A stretch of 64,000 nt of DNA from Avena insularis (lineage: Eukaryota > Streptophyta > Magnoliopsida > Poales > Poaceae): contig CM042684.1 of assembly GCA_023614405.1 (NCBI GenBank), positions 469,287,650-469,351,649 of the forward strand. The letters are read 5' to 3'. A program made the position numbers and the translations under genes. Below are positions 47,921-58,980 of this stretch, piece after piece (position 1 is the stretch's first letter; each line of letters begins with the position of its first letter). The notes below the pieces were generated by a model that had not been told where the DNA came from, ran no database searches, and saw only the letters and a list, made by a program, of their open reading frames with translations.

Positions 47921-48864
47921 ATCATTAAAAGCTTTGTTAGATGAGCAAAGATAATGCCATCTACATATATTTGGCATACAAAAAGCTCCCCATTGAATTT
48001 ATTAGTAAAAAGAGTGGGATCGATTTTCCCAACCTCAAACCCACGATCTAACAACAACTCTCTAAGATACTCATACCACGTGCGTGGAGCTTGTTTGAGC
48101 CCATAAAGCGCCTTATCAAGTTTGTAGACGTGGTTTGGAAAGTTGGGATCCTCAAACCCCAGGGGTTGCTTTACGTATACCAACTCATGCAAAGGACCAT
48201 TAAGAAATGCACTTTCTACATCCATTTGTGTCGCATAAGCAAGAAGGATACAGATGGACTCAAGGCAAGCCACGGGTGCATATGTCTCTCCATAATCAAT
48301 GCCTTAAATTTGAGAGAACCCTTGTGCAACCAATCTTGCCTTGTTCCTCACCACAATTCCATGCTCATCTTGCTTGTTCTTGAATATCCATTTGGTCCCT
48401 ATAACATTGCGGCAATATTTTGGCTTTTCAACTAACTTCCATACTTTGTTTCTCTCAAAGTTGTTGAGATCTTTGTGCATTGCATCCAACCAATCCGAAT
48501 CTTTAAGAGCTTCCCATACTTTCTTTGGCTCCACCATGGAAATGTGTGCTTGGTGCTCACCAAAGTTCTTTACTTGAGCTCGAGTAGATATCCCTCTTCT
48601 TAGATCTCCTACCACATTCTCAAGAGTGTGGTCTCTCAATTCCAATATTCTATCCATTCTAGCTTGGCGACGAGTTTCGATCTCCTTGTTATTTCTTGTG
48701 GGGATTACTTCTTCATTTTGGTCCTCGTCTTGACCATTAACTTGACCTTGATCATCATTGGAATTATTCTGTTCTGCAGGAGACAAAGATTGACCTTGGT
48801 CTTGATCAAGCATACTTCTAGACATGCATTGAGCTTCCCTTATGGCAGTTTCTATATATCTTCC
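47921..48864 (-). pseudogene. E8 reverse transcriptase, N-terminal part
   Basis: Segments 48304-48825 and 47921-48273 share one frame, separated by TAA at 48304-48306. An acidic Gln-rich linker leads into HISMVEPKKVWEALKDSDW, IGTKWIFKNKQDEHG and NKARLVAQGFSQI. Then come QMDVESAFLNGPL, YGLKQAPRTWYEYL and QIYVDGIIF. The catalytic YVDD reads YVDG, an active-site loss. E6 interrupts the frame shortly after. Confidence 0.86.
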
Positions 48865-49722
48865 TTATGTAATAGACTTAGCACCACTGGACATTCTGGC
48901 AAATGGAGACTCAAGCACCTCCTGGCTAGAGGTTTCTTCTTGATCAACAGGTTGAGGGTCCACGGCTTGTCTTTGGCATGGGTCATTGTCCTCCTTGATC
49001 GGAGCTTGTTGATGTTGTGCAGATGAGGGCTCCACTTGAGTAGAGCATAGTTCTTCTCGATCCGCCATAAGGGGTTCCTCAACAGGGCGGATGAAACCCG
49101 CACCCATTCTTCCTATGGCATCCTGAGGCATTTCATCATCTACATCACAGACATCAACACGCCCCGCTTGGGGACCATCATATTCTTCAAACACCACACT
49201 ACAAGATTCTATGACAGTTCTGGAGAGCTTGTCATAGATTCTATAAGTGTGGGATTCAAGACCATAGCCAACAAAAATACCCTCTAATGCTTTGGAATCA
49301 AACTTGGACAAACGAATACCCTTAATGCGATAGAAGCACTTACAACCGAACACCCGGAAGTATGAAACGTTGGGCTTGTTACCGGTAAGAATTTCATATG
49401 GAGTCTTGATCAATTCTTTTCGGAGGTAGAGACGGTTTGATGCATGGCATGCGGTGGAGATTGCTTCAGCCCAAAAATTGTATGGAGATTTAAACTCCGC
49501 CAACATGGTCCTTGCCATATCAATAAGAGTTCGGTTCTTCCTCTCAGGTGCACCATTTTGTTGAGGGGTATATGCAGCGGAATATTGATGTTTTATTCCC
49601 TCATCACTAAGAAATCCATTCAATGTGTAGTTCTTGAACTCGGTACCGTTGTCACTTCTAATTGTTAATACTGGGACATTGTGTTGACGTTGAGCCATGT
49701 TGATGAAGTCAATGAAGTTTTC
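48865..49722 (-). pseudogene. E8 integrase core and C-terminus
   Basis: In frame with the flanking segments but bounded by TAA at 49723-49725 and TAA at 48865-48867. It shows TIRSDNGTEFKN (second Asp), GAPERKNRTLIDMARTM (Glu), PYEILTGNKPNVSYFRVFGCK and GIFVGYGLESHTYRIY, then a Gln/Glu-rich linker. With the upstream segment the three catalytic residues are present. Confidence 0.86.
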
Positions 49723-50478
49723 TTAGGTCTCACTTTTCAGCTTGAATAAATATACCCAAGTGTATCTTGAGTAGTCATCAACAATCACCAACCAATATTT
49801 CTTCCCACCAAGGCTTACATGAGATGGAGGACCAAAGATATCCACATGAAGGAGCTCCAAGATCCTCTTGGACTTGATGTAGTTATTAGGCTTGTGGGGA
49901 GAATCATGCATCTTTCCTTCAACACAAGCCCTGCAAACACGATCTTTGGCAAAACAAACATTTTCTTTTAGTCCAACAATATGGCCATCCTTGTGGAGGC
50001 TTTGCAAAGTTCTCATGTTGACATGGGCTAGACGGCGATGCCATAGACAACCCACATCATCCTTTCTGAATAAGCACATCGGACTTGTAGTGGTTTTCCC
50101 CGAGAAGTCCACCACATACAAGTCATTTTTGACGTACCCAACGAAGGCGACCTTTAGAGACTTGCTCCACATGAGGATCACAATATCATTATCAATAAAG
50201 ATAGCAAAACCCATCTTTCCAAGAGCACGGACTAAAAGTAAATTATAGCCAAGGGTCTCAACAAGCATGACATCCACGAGAGTGATATCGTGTGCAACCA
50301 CAACTTTGCCAAAACCCATTACCTTAGACTTTGACTTGTCGACATATGTCACGGATATTTGATCAATATTTGGTCTCAACTCCTTGACACTAGATGCGCT
50401 TCCGGTCATATGACTTGTGCATCCACTATCAACCACCCATTTTGACCCTCCGAAAGCATAGGTCTACAAAAGATCAAA
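49723..50478 (-). pseudogene. E8 protease and integrase N-terminus
   Basis: Protease site WVVDSGCTSHMTGSAS (DSG intact) near 50420. The integrase zinc domain has CLWHRRLAHVNM and DRVCRACVEGKMH, and the first catalytic Asp is in LELLHVDIFGPP. Two TAG codons at about 50464 and 50479 separate it from gag in the same frame. Confidence 0.86.
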
Positions 50479-52927
50479 CTAGTTTTTAGGTACCCATTTT
50501 TCAATGAGTCCTCTTTTGTTAGCAATAAGGGTCTTGGGAACCCAAATAGACCAAGCAATATAACCATCAAATGGGCCAACATATTGTGCATATACATCAC
50601 CATAATAATCACGCATTAAAACATAGTGAGGGTTAACACATCCCACAAAATCATCATGAGACATAGTTTTGCCATTCGTGGACTTACTATCCACAATGAC
50701 CTTGTCCTTTTCTTGTGTGTGCTTGGCCTTCTTTTTCTTATTGTTGTTCTCCTTCTTGCCTTTAGAGACAAAGCCAATGCCCCCTTTCTCACTACTTGAC
50801 CTTTTCTTACTCAAGAGTTCATCAATTGACTTGTTTCCTTTGGAAACGGTGGCCTTAGATAGCTCCCCCTTCAACCTAGCATTTTCTTCAAGTATACTTG
50901 TACAACTAGAGGGAATGAAAGTACTAGGTGAAGTAATATTGGTCAATTGAATTTGAGGCTTTTCACGAGACTTTGTGAGCAACAAGAGTTCACTCTCCAA
51001 GGCCTTGTGAGCCTTGTCAAGCATCCTAAAGTCCTCGACAAGTTTTTCATGAACAACACCAAGCTCAATCTTGTGCTTTTAGCCCTTTTATATTTAGCAA
51101 TAGCATGGTCATGTTCCTTGATGAGTTTATTAATGATGAGATCATTTGCTTCATCAAGCCCTTCAAGTTTAGTTTCAAGATACAGTCTAATTTCTTGTTC
51201 TTCTAGAGCATTATTTAGAGCTTCTACCTCAATCATGTGCTCTCTTCCTAATTTACATCTCTCATCTAGAAGTTCTTGTGTGTATGCAAGTTGATTTAAG
51301 AGGTCCACAACATGTTTCTTGTGTTCCCCTTGCAAGTTGTTCATAAACACATCAAAAGCAACTAATTCCTTTTTGACCTCAAGAGATAACTCATCATCAA
51401 ATTCATCATTGATTAAAGAGGTGGAGTGTGGTGATGATAATACCTCCGTTTCTCTTGCCATAAGGCAAGTGACGTTCTTGTTGGAGGTATTCTCATTTGG
51501 AGAGTCGAAGAGTGAGAATGTAGGGGTAGAAGTAGTGGCAAGAGCCGCCACACCACTTGAGGTTTCTTCTTCTTCATCTTCATCGTCATCATCGTCGGAG
51601 GAGAATTCTTCATGTGTGATCAAGACAATTTCACCCGACTTCTTGTTGGTTGAATTCCTTTTGATGAAGGGTTTCTCATAGGGACAAGCATCAACAAAGT
51701 GATAGCGGTCACCACAATTGAAGCAAGTTCTCAACTTGGACCCATTATCTCTTCACCCATTGGGGTTGCTTCTTCGTTGCATTTCCATCTTGGCCTTGGC
51801 GGGATCTTTCCAAAAGTTTCTTGCATAGAAGGCCATGTATTCACCATGAGCAACCTTGACATCTTCAAGGTGGCTCATTGAAAGTCCCTCATCACTCCCT
51901 TCATCTTCATCATACTCCACAACCTTGGCCTTCAAGGCAAGATTGACACCACTACTCATTCCAATGGCACGAGCACAGGCATCTTTGGAATTCTTGGCAG
52001 CAACCTTGAAGGCGGCCATCTCTTGCATAACTTCATTGGAGGTCATGAGATGGTAGTTGTGTCTTCCTTGGAGACTCTTCAAGTCAGTAGGATCGAAAGG
52101 CATGAGAGCACTCACATACTTCCTCTTGATCCAAGCATCATCAATGTGAGAGGCACAAACATTCCTGAAGGCGGTGGCTGTGGATTTGAGTCTTCGATAC
52201 ATGTCTTCATGATCCTCAACATCCTTCATGAAGAAACCTTCGGCCTCATTGCTTAAGGCATCATATCTATTTATTCTCATACTCTCATTGCCAACAAACA
52301 AGTCAATGAGAGCATCCCAAGTTTCCTTGGCGGTATTGTAGTGCTCAATGTGGGGAAAATCCTTTGGCCCCACTCCAAGTTGGATCATGTGCAAGGTAGT
52401 CACATTGAGTTGGCTATTGACCACTTCTCTTCTAATCAAGTTGGTTGGATCCTCAATTTTGAGTCCTTCTTCAATAATATTCCACAAATCAATGCAAGAG
52501 CTGCGCACATGAGATTTCATTAAAACTTGCCATTGAGCAAAAGTATGTGTAGCTAACTTAGGTGGGTCACCTCTATTATTTATATGTGGGTGAGGGATAG
52601 GAGGTCGGGAGAGTACCATCCGGGAACCGCATGGCGCTCTTCCTTCCCATCACCCCTTTTGGTGATGGAGTCAGTGGAATTATGTTCATCCCCCGCCACT
52701 TCCTCCAAAGGCTTAGCCGGAGCATTTGCCTTTGGTTTAGGTGGTGTTTCCTCTTGAGAGGGAGGATGTGAGGTTGGCTTATTCCTAACAAGTTGCTCAA
52801 CGAGTTGGCGCAACTGTTGGATTTTGTTTCCCAAGGTAGAGCTCAAGCTTGTTTCCAAATTCTTGAGATCTACCATGGTCACCGAATGGCTAGCCTCACT
52901 TTCTCCCTCATCTCCTGGGTTGCCCAT
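50479..52927 (-). pseudogene. E8 gag, long SIRE/Maximus-type form
   Basis: Gag starts at the ATG at 52927 (MGNPGDEGESEASHS) with a short coiled-coil-like start, shifts frame near 52600, and continues through the capsid-like core (FAQWQVLMKSHVRS, NTAKETWDALIDLF, RLKSTATAFRN) to a TGA at 51753-51755. The same frame then gives the knuckle CFNCGDRYHFVDAC, an acidic Ser/Asp/Glu stretch, and a long coiled coil (LLDERCKLGREHMIEVEALNNALEEQE). A shift near 51060 leads to the last part with a Lys-rich KKENNNKKKKAKH. A gag extended beyond the knuckle by a coiled coil is typical of the SIRE/Maximus lineage. Confidence 0.82.
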
Positions 52928-52964
52928 AATCTCTTAGGTGGATAAGCTCGAATAAAGAGCCGAG

Positions 52965-52979
52965 GCTCTTTATACCAAT
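52965..52979 (-). other. E8 primer binding site, degenerate initiator tRNA-Met type
   Basis: On the minus strand TTGGTATAAAGAGCC directly follows the LTR end. It differs from TGGTATCAGAGCC by a substitution and an insertion. Confidence 0.6.
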
Positions 52980-53931
52980 TGAAAGGATCGTATGGACACC
53001 TAGGGGGGTGAATAGGTGCTACTTCAAATTTTACTCTTTTTCAATTTAGGGTGTGACACAAAAGGTAAATTCTCTAGATTATGCAACTATGGTGAATTTA
53101 CCTATATGTCAACCTAGCACATATACTAAGTAAGAACTAGATAAGTAAAGTGCAATAAAGGATATAAGTAACCAAAGTGGAGCGCGCAGAGACACAAGGA
53201 TTTGTTTCCCGTAGTTCCTTCCTTTTGAGGAGAAGTACGTACGTTTGGAGAGGGGGTGGTTTCAAACCACCAATGCCACGAGAGGCCTCCCTTGTTCTCC
53301 GATGAACCTCACCCCAACGGGTTCGATTCACCTCTTCCACTATACGACAACCTTCGAGGTGGAAGCCAACACCTTTACAACGAGTTCGGGGCACACATCT
53401 ACAACTTAATTGGAGGCTCCCAAATACAAGCAAGCTGTCAAACAATCAAATACAAGCCTTTAAGAACCAAATCAAAAACTAGGGTTTCCAAAGAAACACT
53501 AGAGCAAGGGGCCCTCAAGTGAATGAGGGGGAAATGAAGATCCCTCTTGGTGAAGCTGTAGATCAAGGCCTCCTCCTTCGATTCTCCAAAGATCAATGAC
53601 TTTGGATGGTTGGATGAAGAGATCTTGTTGATTTGGTGGCTCAAATGGGCATGGTGTTCTTCAGTGGGTCGAGCAGCTGGAGGAAGGGGATAAGGTCTTC
53701 TATTTATAGCCCTTCACTCCACTGAACCATTTTCTGACCGTTGGAGAAAAGTCAGACCGGAGACTCTGGTCTGTAATTCCCAGGAATATGTAGATATTGG
53801 AGGGAAAGTTCTGTATGCCAAGGGTCCTTTTACTTTGCATTATATCAACTTGTAGACAATAGCATACTGTAAAATGCTCTACTTGTTGTTAACGGACACC
53901 AAAAGTGATTATAACAGTAAATGTCCTTTCA
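52980..53931 (-). mobile_element. E8 5' LTR
   Basis: 952 bp bounded by TGAAAGGA and TCCTTTCA, an eight-base inverted terminal repeat. On the minus strand a TATAAATA box lies near 53698-53710. It contains GACCGGAGACTCTGGTC. It marks the right edge of the nested stack. ORFs predicted in it have no family features. Confidence 0.8.
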
Positions 53932-55050
53932 ATAGTGGCGGGCACTACACTTGGTGCTGCATGAGGCGGCGGGGGTCGGTTGCTGCTCCCCTAGATCTGG
54001 GCCCTCTGGGCCCGATCTGGGTTAGGACGGGCCGGTAGGGCCCTGCTGCGCCGGCTCTGGTTGGACCTAGGTGGGGATCGTGATGAGGGTGGCGGCGCTG
54101 GTGCCACGTCTGCTCAGCAAGGCGGCAAGAGCTTCACGGACCCACCCGGTCGGGCCTAGGGCGCTGATGGGTAGCGGCAGCAGGCCTACGTGCTGCAGCA
54201 TGGTAGCGAGGACTTTACGCACCCTTCTTGGGTTCGGCCGGGCCTATGGCCTGGTGTGTCCTTGCTACCACGTCCGGATGACACCCGCTTGCAGTGGTGT
54301 AGGATGCCCTCCAGATGGCTTTGCGGCTGCCACCCTCTGGCTCCCAGTGGCCTAGTCGACTCTCGTCGTTGTGTCCGACCGGCTATCGCCTATGGCGGTG
54401 GAGGTTGTTCCCTCCCACGGGGTTGCGGCAATGCTGGGCCTCGTTTATGGTTCGTTGCTTTCGGTCAAGTCGGCCTCGCTTTGTTTTGCCACGGAGAGAC
54501 GGCGTTGGTGTCCTCAAGACCGTGGTGGTGCATGCTGGTGGGCGTCTAGCTTGGGGGAGCGCTTCGGTCTGTCCGGGTGGTGGGTGATGGGGGTCGGGAG
54601 AAATCCTTGTCAGCAGTGCCGGCACCGACGCAGTGACGCATGTGGGCGCCACCTTCCCTGTGCAGGGCATCAGGCTCATCCCCTCTCATGCCCCTCCGTA
54701 TACCGGGAGAAATCCTAGGACCAATCCGGGCAGCAGCGTCGTCGTCGTCGCATCCCTTCTTGAAGGTATTGCTTGGTACACGGCGGGTCGAAGGCATAGG
54801 CGTGTGGTGGGAATTCTCCGGAGGGCACAACGGTTGCGAGACACTAGCGCTTCTGTCGATCCGGCAGCGTCGGCATTTTTTTTTCTCTTGTCTTTTCCTT
54901 TTGAGCTTTGCTCTGCTGTTTGCCCAACAGTGGTCTCGTGGTTGGTTCGGTTGTCCTTTGGGCGTTGTGCTGTCTGGCCCAGCAGCGATCTCACCTGGTT
55001 GGTACATTAATATAGCGGAGTGAATGCCTGTTTCGAGAAAATCTATGAAA
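53932..55050 (+). mobile_element. GC-rich block with LINE-like 3' tail
   Basis: A strongly GC-rich stretch whose overlapping ORFs on both strands share no recognisable domain. It ends near 55005-55045 with TTAATATAGCGGAGTGAATG and a short T/A-rich tail, like the 3' ends of some grass non-LTR elements. No reverse transcriptase or endonuclease motif is present, so at most a 5'-truncated 3' UTR is preserved. It could also be a decayed gene edge. Confidence 0.3.
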
Positions 55051-55857
55051 ATTGAGCCTCACACCCCTCAGATTTAATCCTACATCCGCCAATGGTGCGA
55101 GTACATTATTCGTGTGCACCATTCTCAAAGGATAGATGCAAGCAGGATCCTTCAAAAATGCGATTTAAAGTTCATTTGGATATTTCTAATACTACAAATT
55201 TTAAAACAAAATGCTAAATAGAAATAAGCAAATGAACTAAAAGCGGGATTTTTGCAGAATCTGGCTTGCATCCTTACTCACGATTTTTTTTTTACCGCTT
55301 GCATCCTTACTCACACCGTGCCTCGCAATTACGGAATGAAGCTTGTCTTGTGATTATCGCAACAAAGCGCATCGGCACGGTTGCATTTCAACTTTACTGC
55401 TTGTTTTTAATCTGGTACACCCACGGACTAAACGAGCTAGTAATTGGTATGACGCCGTCACATATTAGTACTGTATTACCTCGGAGTGGCGATATTCAAC
55501 ATACGTGTCCAAGCCCGGAACGTCCTTCTCTCCTCTCACAATTCTGGTAAAGCGTTCCATGCGCATGACAAAGGTCTCAAGATCCGAAGAAGACACCATG
55601 TCGAGCAGCTTGTTACGGATACCCTTGAGGATGATGAGGATGAAGGAGGATCCTAGTTCAACCGACCACACCATGACATTGGTATATTATGTCGATACGC
55701 GTGTCAATGCAGATGCAAATCCTGATGCTTGCAAGTCCTATGACAATCGATGATTCGAAATAGCGTTGCAAAAGAAATTCCAACTAGGTGCAAAAACTCT
55801 TGTAGTAGGTCCGTGGCGTGAGCTAAGATGAACCCATTGTCAGCCTCGACAAGCATG
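55051..55857. other. Low-copy stretch, no firm gene
   Basis: An 18-bp direct repeat (GCTTGCATCCTTACTCAC) occurs at 55264-55281 and 55297-55314. The minus strand at 55465-55700 is open and has protein-like composition (KGIRNKLLDMVSSSDLETF), but I do not recognise it and it lacks clear boundaries. Nothing else is supported. Confidence 0.4.
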
Positions 55858-55961
55858 TACTCTCTCTGACCCATAGGATTTATCTAGATTCGGATGTATC
55901 TGTGCTAGATACATCCGAATCTAGATAAATCCAAGTCAACTAATATGGACTGGAGGGAGTA
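55858..55961. mobile_element. Stowaway-like MITE
   Basis: About 100 bp between TA dinucleotides (55858-55859 and 55960-55961). A perfect 26-bp inverted repeat at 55876-55901 and 55907-55932 leaves a five-base loop. The right end GGACTGGAGGGAGTA matches the CTCCCTCC-type Stowaway terminus; the left end (TACTCTCTCTGACC) is degenerate. It has no coding capacity and would have been moved by a mariner-type transposase. Confidence 0.8.
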
Positions 55962-56646
55962 ACTTTTTTTGTGAGTTATGACAAATCACTCTCTTTTCTC
56001 GTGCTTAAATAGAAACACTTTTAGATCTCATACTGTGTAACAGCCATTTGATAGATTGTTTTTTCATGGGGTTCACATGGACAAGTGTGTGTGCGCGCCT
56101 AGTGCCGTCGCAACGCTACAACAAGCGTGACTGGCCGCAGTGAGTACAAGAGGCGACGGAGGCAGTTTTTTTTTTAGAGAACTTGGCGCTTTATTGATCA
56201 AACACAATCATTACAAAGTTCTTTCCGGATACACTCCGGGACAACAACAAGAGAAAAATTACAAATACCCTGCTCACTACTCCTTGGATGCCGTGCCCCA
56301 ACTGCCTCCGCATCCAAGGAAATGGCTGGAACTGAACTATTACTGTACTCTAGATCTCCCATCCTTGCTGTTCTTCTACGTCTCTCATCCCCCAATTCTC
56401 CTTGTAAAGTAACACCCGTCTGCCTGTTCTCCTCGAGGAGCCACCACCGGAGTACGGACCTCCGGCATGCCACTGTTCTTGGGCTGAGCTTGCTTGCTTT
56501 GTCCTGCTCCTACTCCACACAAACAGGGAAATGGGTACCTCGAATTGTCATGTGCTTGAAGCTAAGTTGTGAAGCGGTAGTTAGTTGTAAAGAGATGAGA
56601 GTAGAATAGATTGAGATTTGGTTCTGCCCGCATGCAGTTCCAATGA
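55962..56646 (-). other. Intergenic, with a possible poly(A)-ended retroposed segment
   Basis: On the minus strand an AATAAA-containing segment (GATCAATAAAGCGCC) ends in ten A residues at about 56166-56175, as in a retroposed transcript or LINE tail. The element's 5' limit is unclear, and no duplication or coding motif was found. ORFs around 56140-56610 on both strands are not recognisable. Confidence 0.35.
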
Positions 56647-56651
56647 GAAAC

Positions 56652-56962
56652 TGTTAGCTTTGCGACAATCAAATAACAAAGAACGATAAAGAAATCACAG
56701 TAAAAGACACAGATTTAACGCGGAAAAACCTTTCCAACAAAGAGAGGAAAATCACGGGCGCCAGCCAGCGAAACTTCACTATAACAGAAAGTGTTTTCAC
56801 AACGCCGGGGATTTCACAGATACAACTTATTCCAGCCGGCGGCGTACAAGAGGTTTATATAACGGTAGAAACCTAGGTCTTCGACGATCTATACCACGGG
56901 CCGATACGGAGCGGAGTCTGAAGTTAGCCTTTACTTTGTAGAATTTGGATCAACATATAACA
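56652..56962 (-). mobile_element. Solo copia-type LTR
   Basis: 311 bp with TGTTAG on the left and ATAACA on the right (TGTTAT and CTAACA on the element strand), flanked by GAAAC at 56647-56651 and 56963-56967. On the minus strand TATATAA near 56860 precedes a U5-like part with TTTTTCCGCGTTAAATCTG, typical of short copia LTRs. No primer site or second LTR is nearby, so it is a solo LTR left by recombination. Confidence 0.8.
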
Positions 56963-56967
56963 GAAAC

Positions 56968-57320
56968 CGCAACTAGTTGAACCGTATGCAGTTCAACTTG
57001 TAAAGAGCACGGTATAGTTATATGATCATGGTTGTTAGGACACGCGCATTAGTTGAGATACAAATTTAGGGCGGACCTTTTCGTTCCACGAGTTTCCGTC
57101 AGCTTCTGTTCGCTCTTATTTTTTCTAACCGTTGGATTACGTTCTATGAAGCTTTGATATAAAACAATTGGCCTCTAGTTAAAACACAAGAGACTATTAA
57201 AAAAAAGGAAGTCGATCATCTATCTGATCTCATCACCGACGCTCGTCTCGTCTATTTCAGAGTGCCACCCAACGCTCGTCTCGTCTCCGGCGTCACCCAG
57301 CGTCCGTCGCCGACGCCACC
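56968..57320 (+). other. Gene-proximal spacer
   Basis: No coding sequence. A 15-bp repeat ACGCTCGTCTCGTCT occurs at 57239-57253 and 57270-57284 in a GC-rich, pyrimidine-rich strip that would suit a 5' untranslated region. Confidence 0.35.
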
Positions 57321-57859
57321 GCGCACCCCTCACTTCGAAGCCCCGCGTGCAAACTACCGTCCAATCCTTCTTCCCTCACTCGTGCCGACCCCCTAGGTGA
57401 GTACCAGCGGCGACTAATTTGAGGGTTCATCTTTAGGGTTTCGGCTGCGGCTGACTCGTCTTGTTCATTCATGCCTGCAGGTGTTCCTCGATTGTTTGAT
57501 CGACACGGACGCCGCCAACGGAACCGGAGCACCGCCACTGCGCACCCCTTGCATTTGTATCCCACCGACGCGGTTAGGTTGTCGCGCGCCCCTCACCTTC
57601 CAAACCCCGTGTGCAAACTACCGGCCAATCCTTCTTCCCTCACTCGTGTCGGCCCCCTAGGTGACTACCAGCGGCGGCTAATTTTAGGGTTCATCTTTAG
57701 GGTTTTCACGAATTAGTCTACGGCTGACCCGCATTGTTCATTCATGCCTACATGTGTTCCTCGATTGTTTGATCGACACGGACTCCGCCAACGGCACCAG
57801 AGCACCGCCACAGCCCGCCCCTCGCCTTCGTATCCCACTGACGCGGTTAGGTTGTCACC
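57321..57859 (+). repeat. Imperfect tandem duplication of a leader-like segment
   Basis: Two copies at about 57321-57582 and 57583-57859, offset 262-273 bp. Each has CCCCCTAG followed by a GTGA-type donor-like site (57397 and 57661), TTAGGGTT, a GTTCATTCATGCCT pyrimidine-rich strip, and TTCCTCGATTGTTTGATCG. Copy 1 has an acceptor-like CTGCAG ending at 57480; copy 2 has CTACAT at the same place, so that site is lost. ORFs within are short and unrecognised. Confidence 0.75.
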
Positions 57860-57904
57860 GCCTGCTCCGGCACAGCATAACACGAGAATTTTTTTTCTCC
57901 ACAG

Positions 57905-57976
57905 CCCAGTCCGCGAGAACGCGGTCGCTCGACTCGCAGTGAGGATCGGAGTCGCCGGCCACCGCCCAGCATCGGG
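57905..57976 (+). other. Possible 5' untranslated exon upstream of the FAR1-like segment
   Basis: A T-rich tract and CTCCACAG precede 57905, and GGG followed by GTGAGT starts at 57977, so a 72-bp internal exon is plausible. It would splice to the acceptor TATGCAG before 59868 over an 1.9-kb intron that contains the hAT remnant. This is inferred from splice-site form only. Confidence 0.3.
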
Positions 57977-58980
57977 GTGAGTCTTCCTTTGTCCTCTATA
58001 TTGCTACTTTGAATCTAAACATGCTTGGATGCCTTTGCTCTGATGTCCTTATACTCACGAGGTAAGTTTAGTAGCTAGGTTAATTTAGTATCTTGGTGGA
58101 ATTAATTTGTTCATGTCTTTGAGCTATAATATTGGGTACGTACACCAAGATATTGATCGTGTTCATGAGTTGGTTATATCTAATTAGGGACAGAGAGGGG
58201 GTAACTTAGGTTAGAATTGTCGCTGCTAGTTTCCATTTCGCAAGCATTCTTAGAAATATTTTTTTGTGCCCAGACATACTCGATCGAATTCTCTAATAGA
58301 TGACTATATAGATAGGTGCATATGTCTATTACTCTATACCCATTGCAAGAGTCTACAACCAAGCTATCCTCTGTGAGCCATCTTCTGCCATATATAGTCT
58401 TGCATATGTATGCTTTCATGCATGAACCAACCGGGTCATAGGCCACCTAGATTGATATGGAGGGGAAATCTTGAATGCTAGAGTGACGACATTAGCTAAC
58501 TATCCACACAATGATTGCAAATGCAAATACTTTTCTCTAATTTGAGATGCTTTTTCAAAATTGTGTCATAGATATTTCGCATATGCGATTAATAAAATCT
58601 TGCTATGAGACTGGGAGAACCAACCGACATACATGAAATATTAAACTCCCTAAGTGGGAGATGGGAGACAATTCTTGATTTCCAACTGATCTTTATTCTA
58701 GTTTTGTATGTGTGCCTTTGACCATCTCCATGTCCGGGATATGGCACCAAAAGTTATCTAATTCTAGATTTTACGGTTACTAGTAGTTATCAACATGCTG
58801 ACTATTCAATCACTATTTGGAGATGTTATTTATACAATAATAGCTAAAATTGACAATTTTAAACTTCCTAAGAGGTATTTATTTGCGCATTTGACTTGGC
58901 GTTACCGCACATAATTTTGGAATTCATGTTAATATTAGAGAGGAATGACTTTATCGGAACATTTTTTCTCCTTGCAAAAG
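57977..58980. other. AT-rich spacer, possible intron
   Basis: No recognisable coding sequence or repeat. The minus-strand ORF at 58180-58446 has no known motif and ordinary intergenic composition. Confidence 0.4.

Larger units (their letters stand above)
36554..53931 (-). mobile_element. E8, SIRE/Maximus-type copia, host of E2 and E6
   Basis: Minus-strand element: 5' LTR 52980-53931, primer site 52965-52979, long gag 50479-52927, protease, integrase and RT to 47921, E6 inserted with duplication AATTC, then RT end and RNase H 38696-39589. A further 2.1 kb (36554-38695) with one large ORF follows in the same orientation up to the E2 insertion. The 3' LTR is not in the window. Assigning 36554-38695 to E8 is an inference from orientation and from the absence of a visible boundary. 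Visible length without E6 is about 9 kb. Confidence 0.7.

Noticed and set aside
54071..55010. Multiple long ORFs on both strands in the GC-rich block
   Set aside because: Overlapping frames on both strands, compositional bias and no domain; better explained by GC richness of a possible LINE 3' region.
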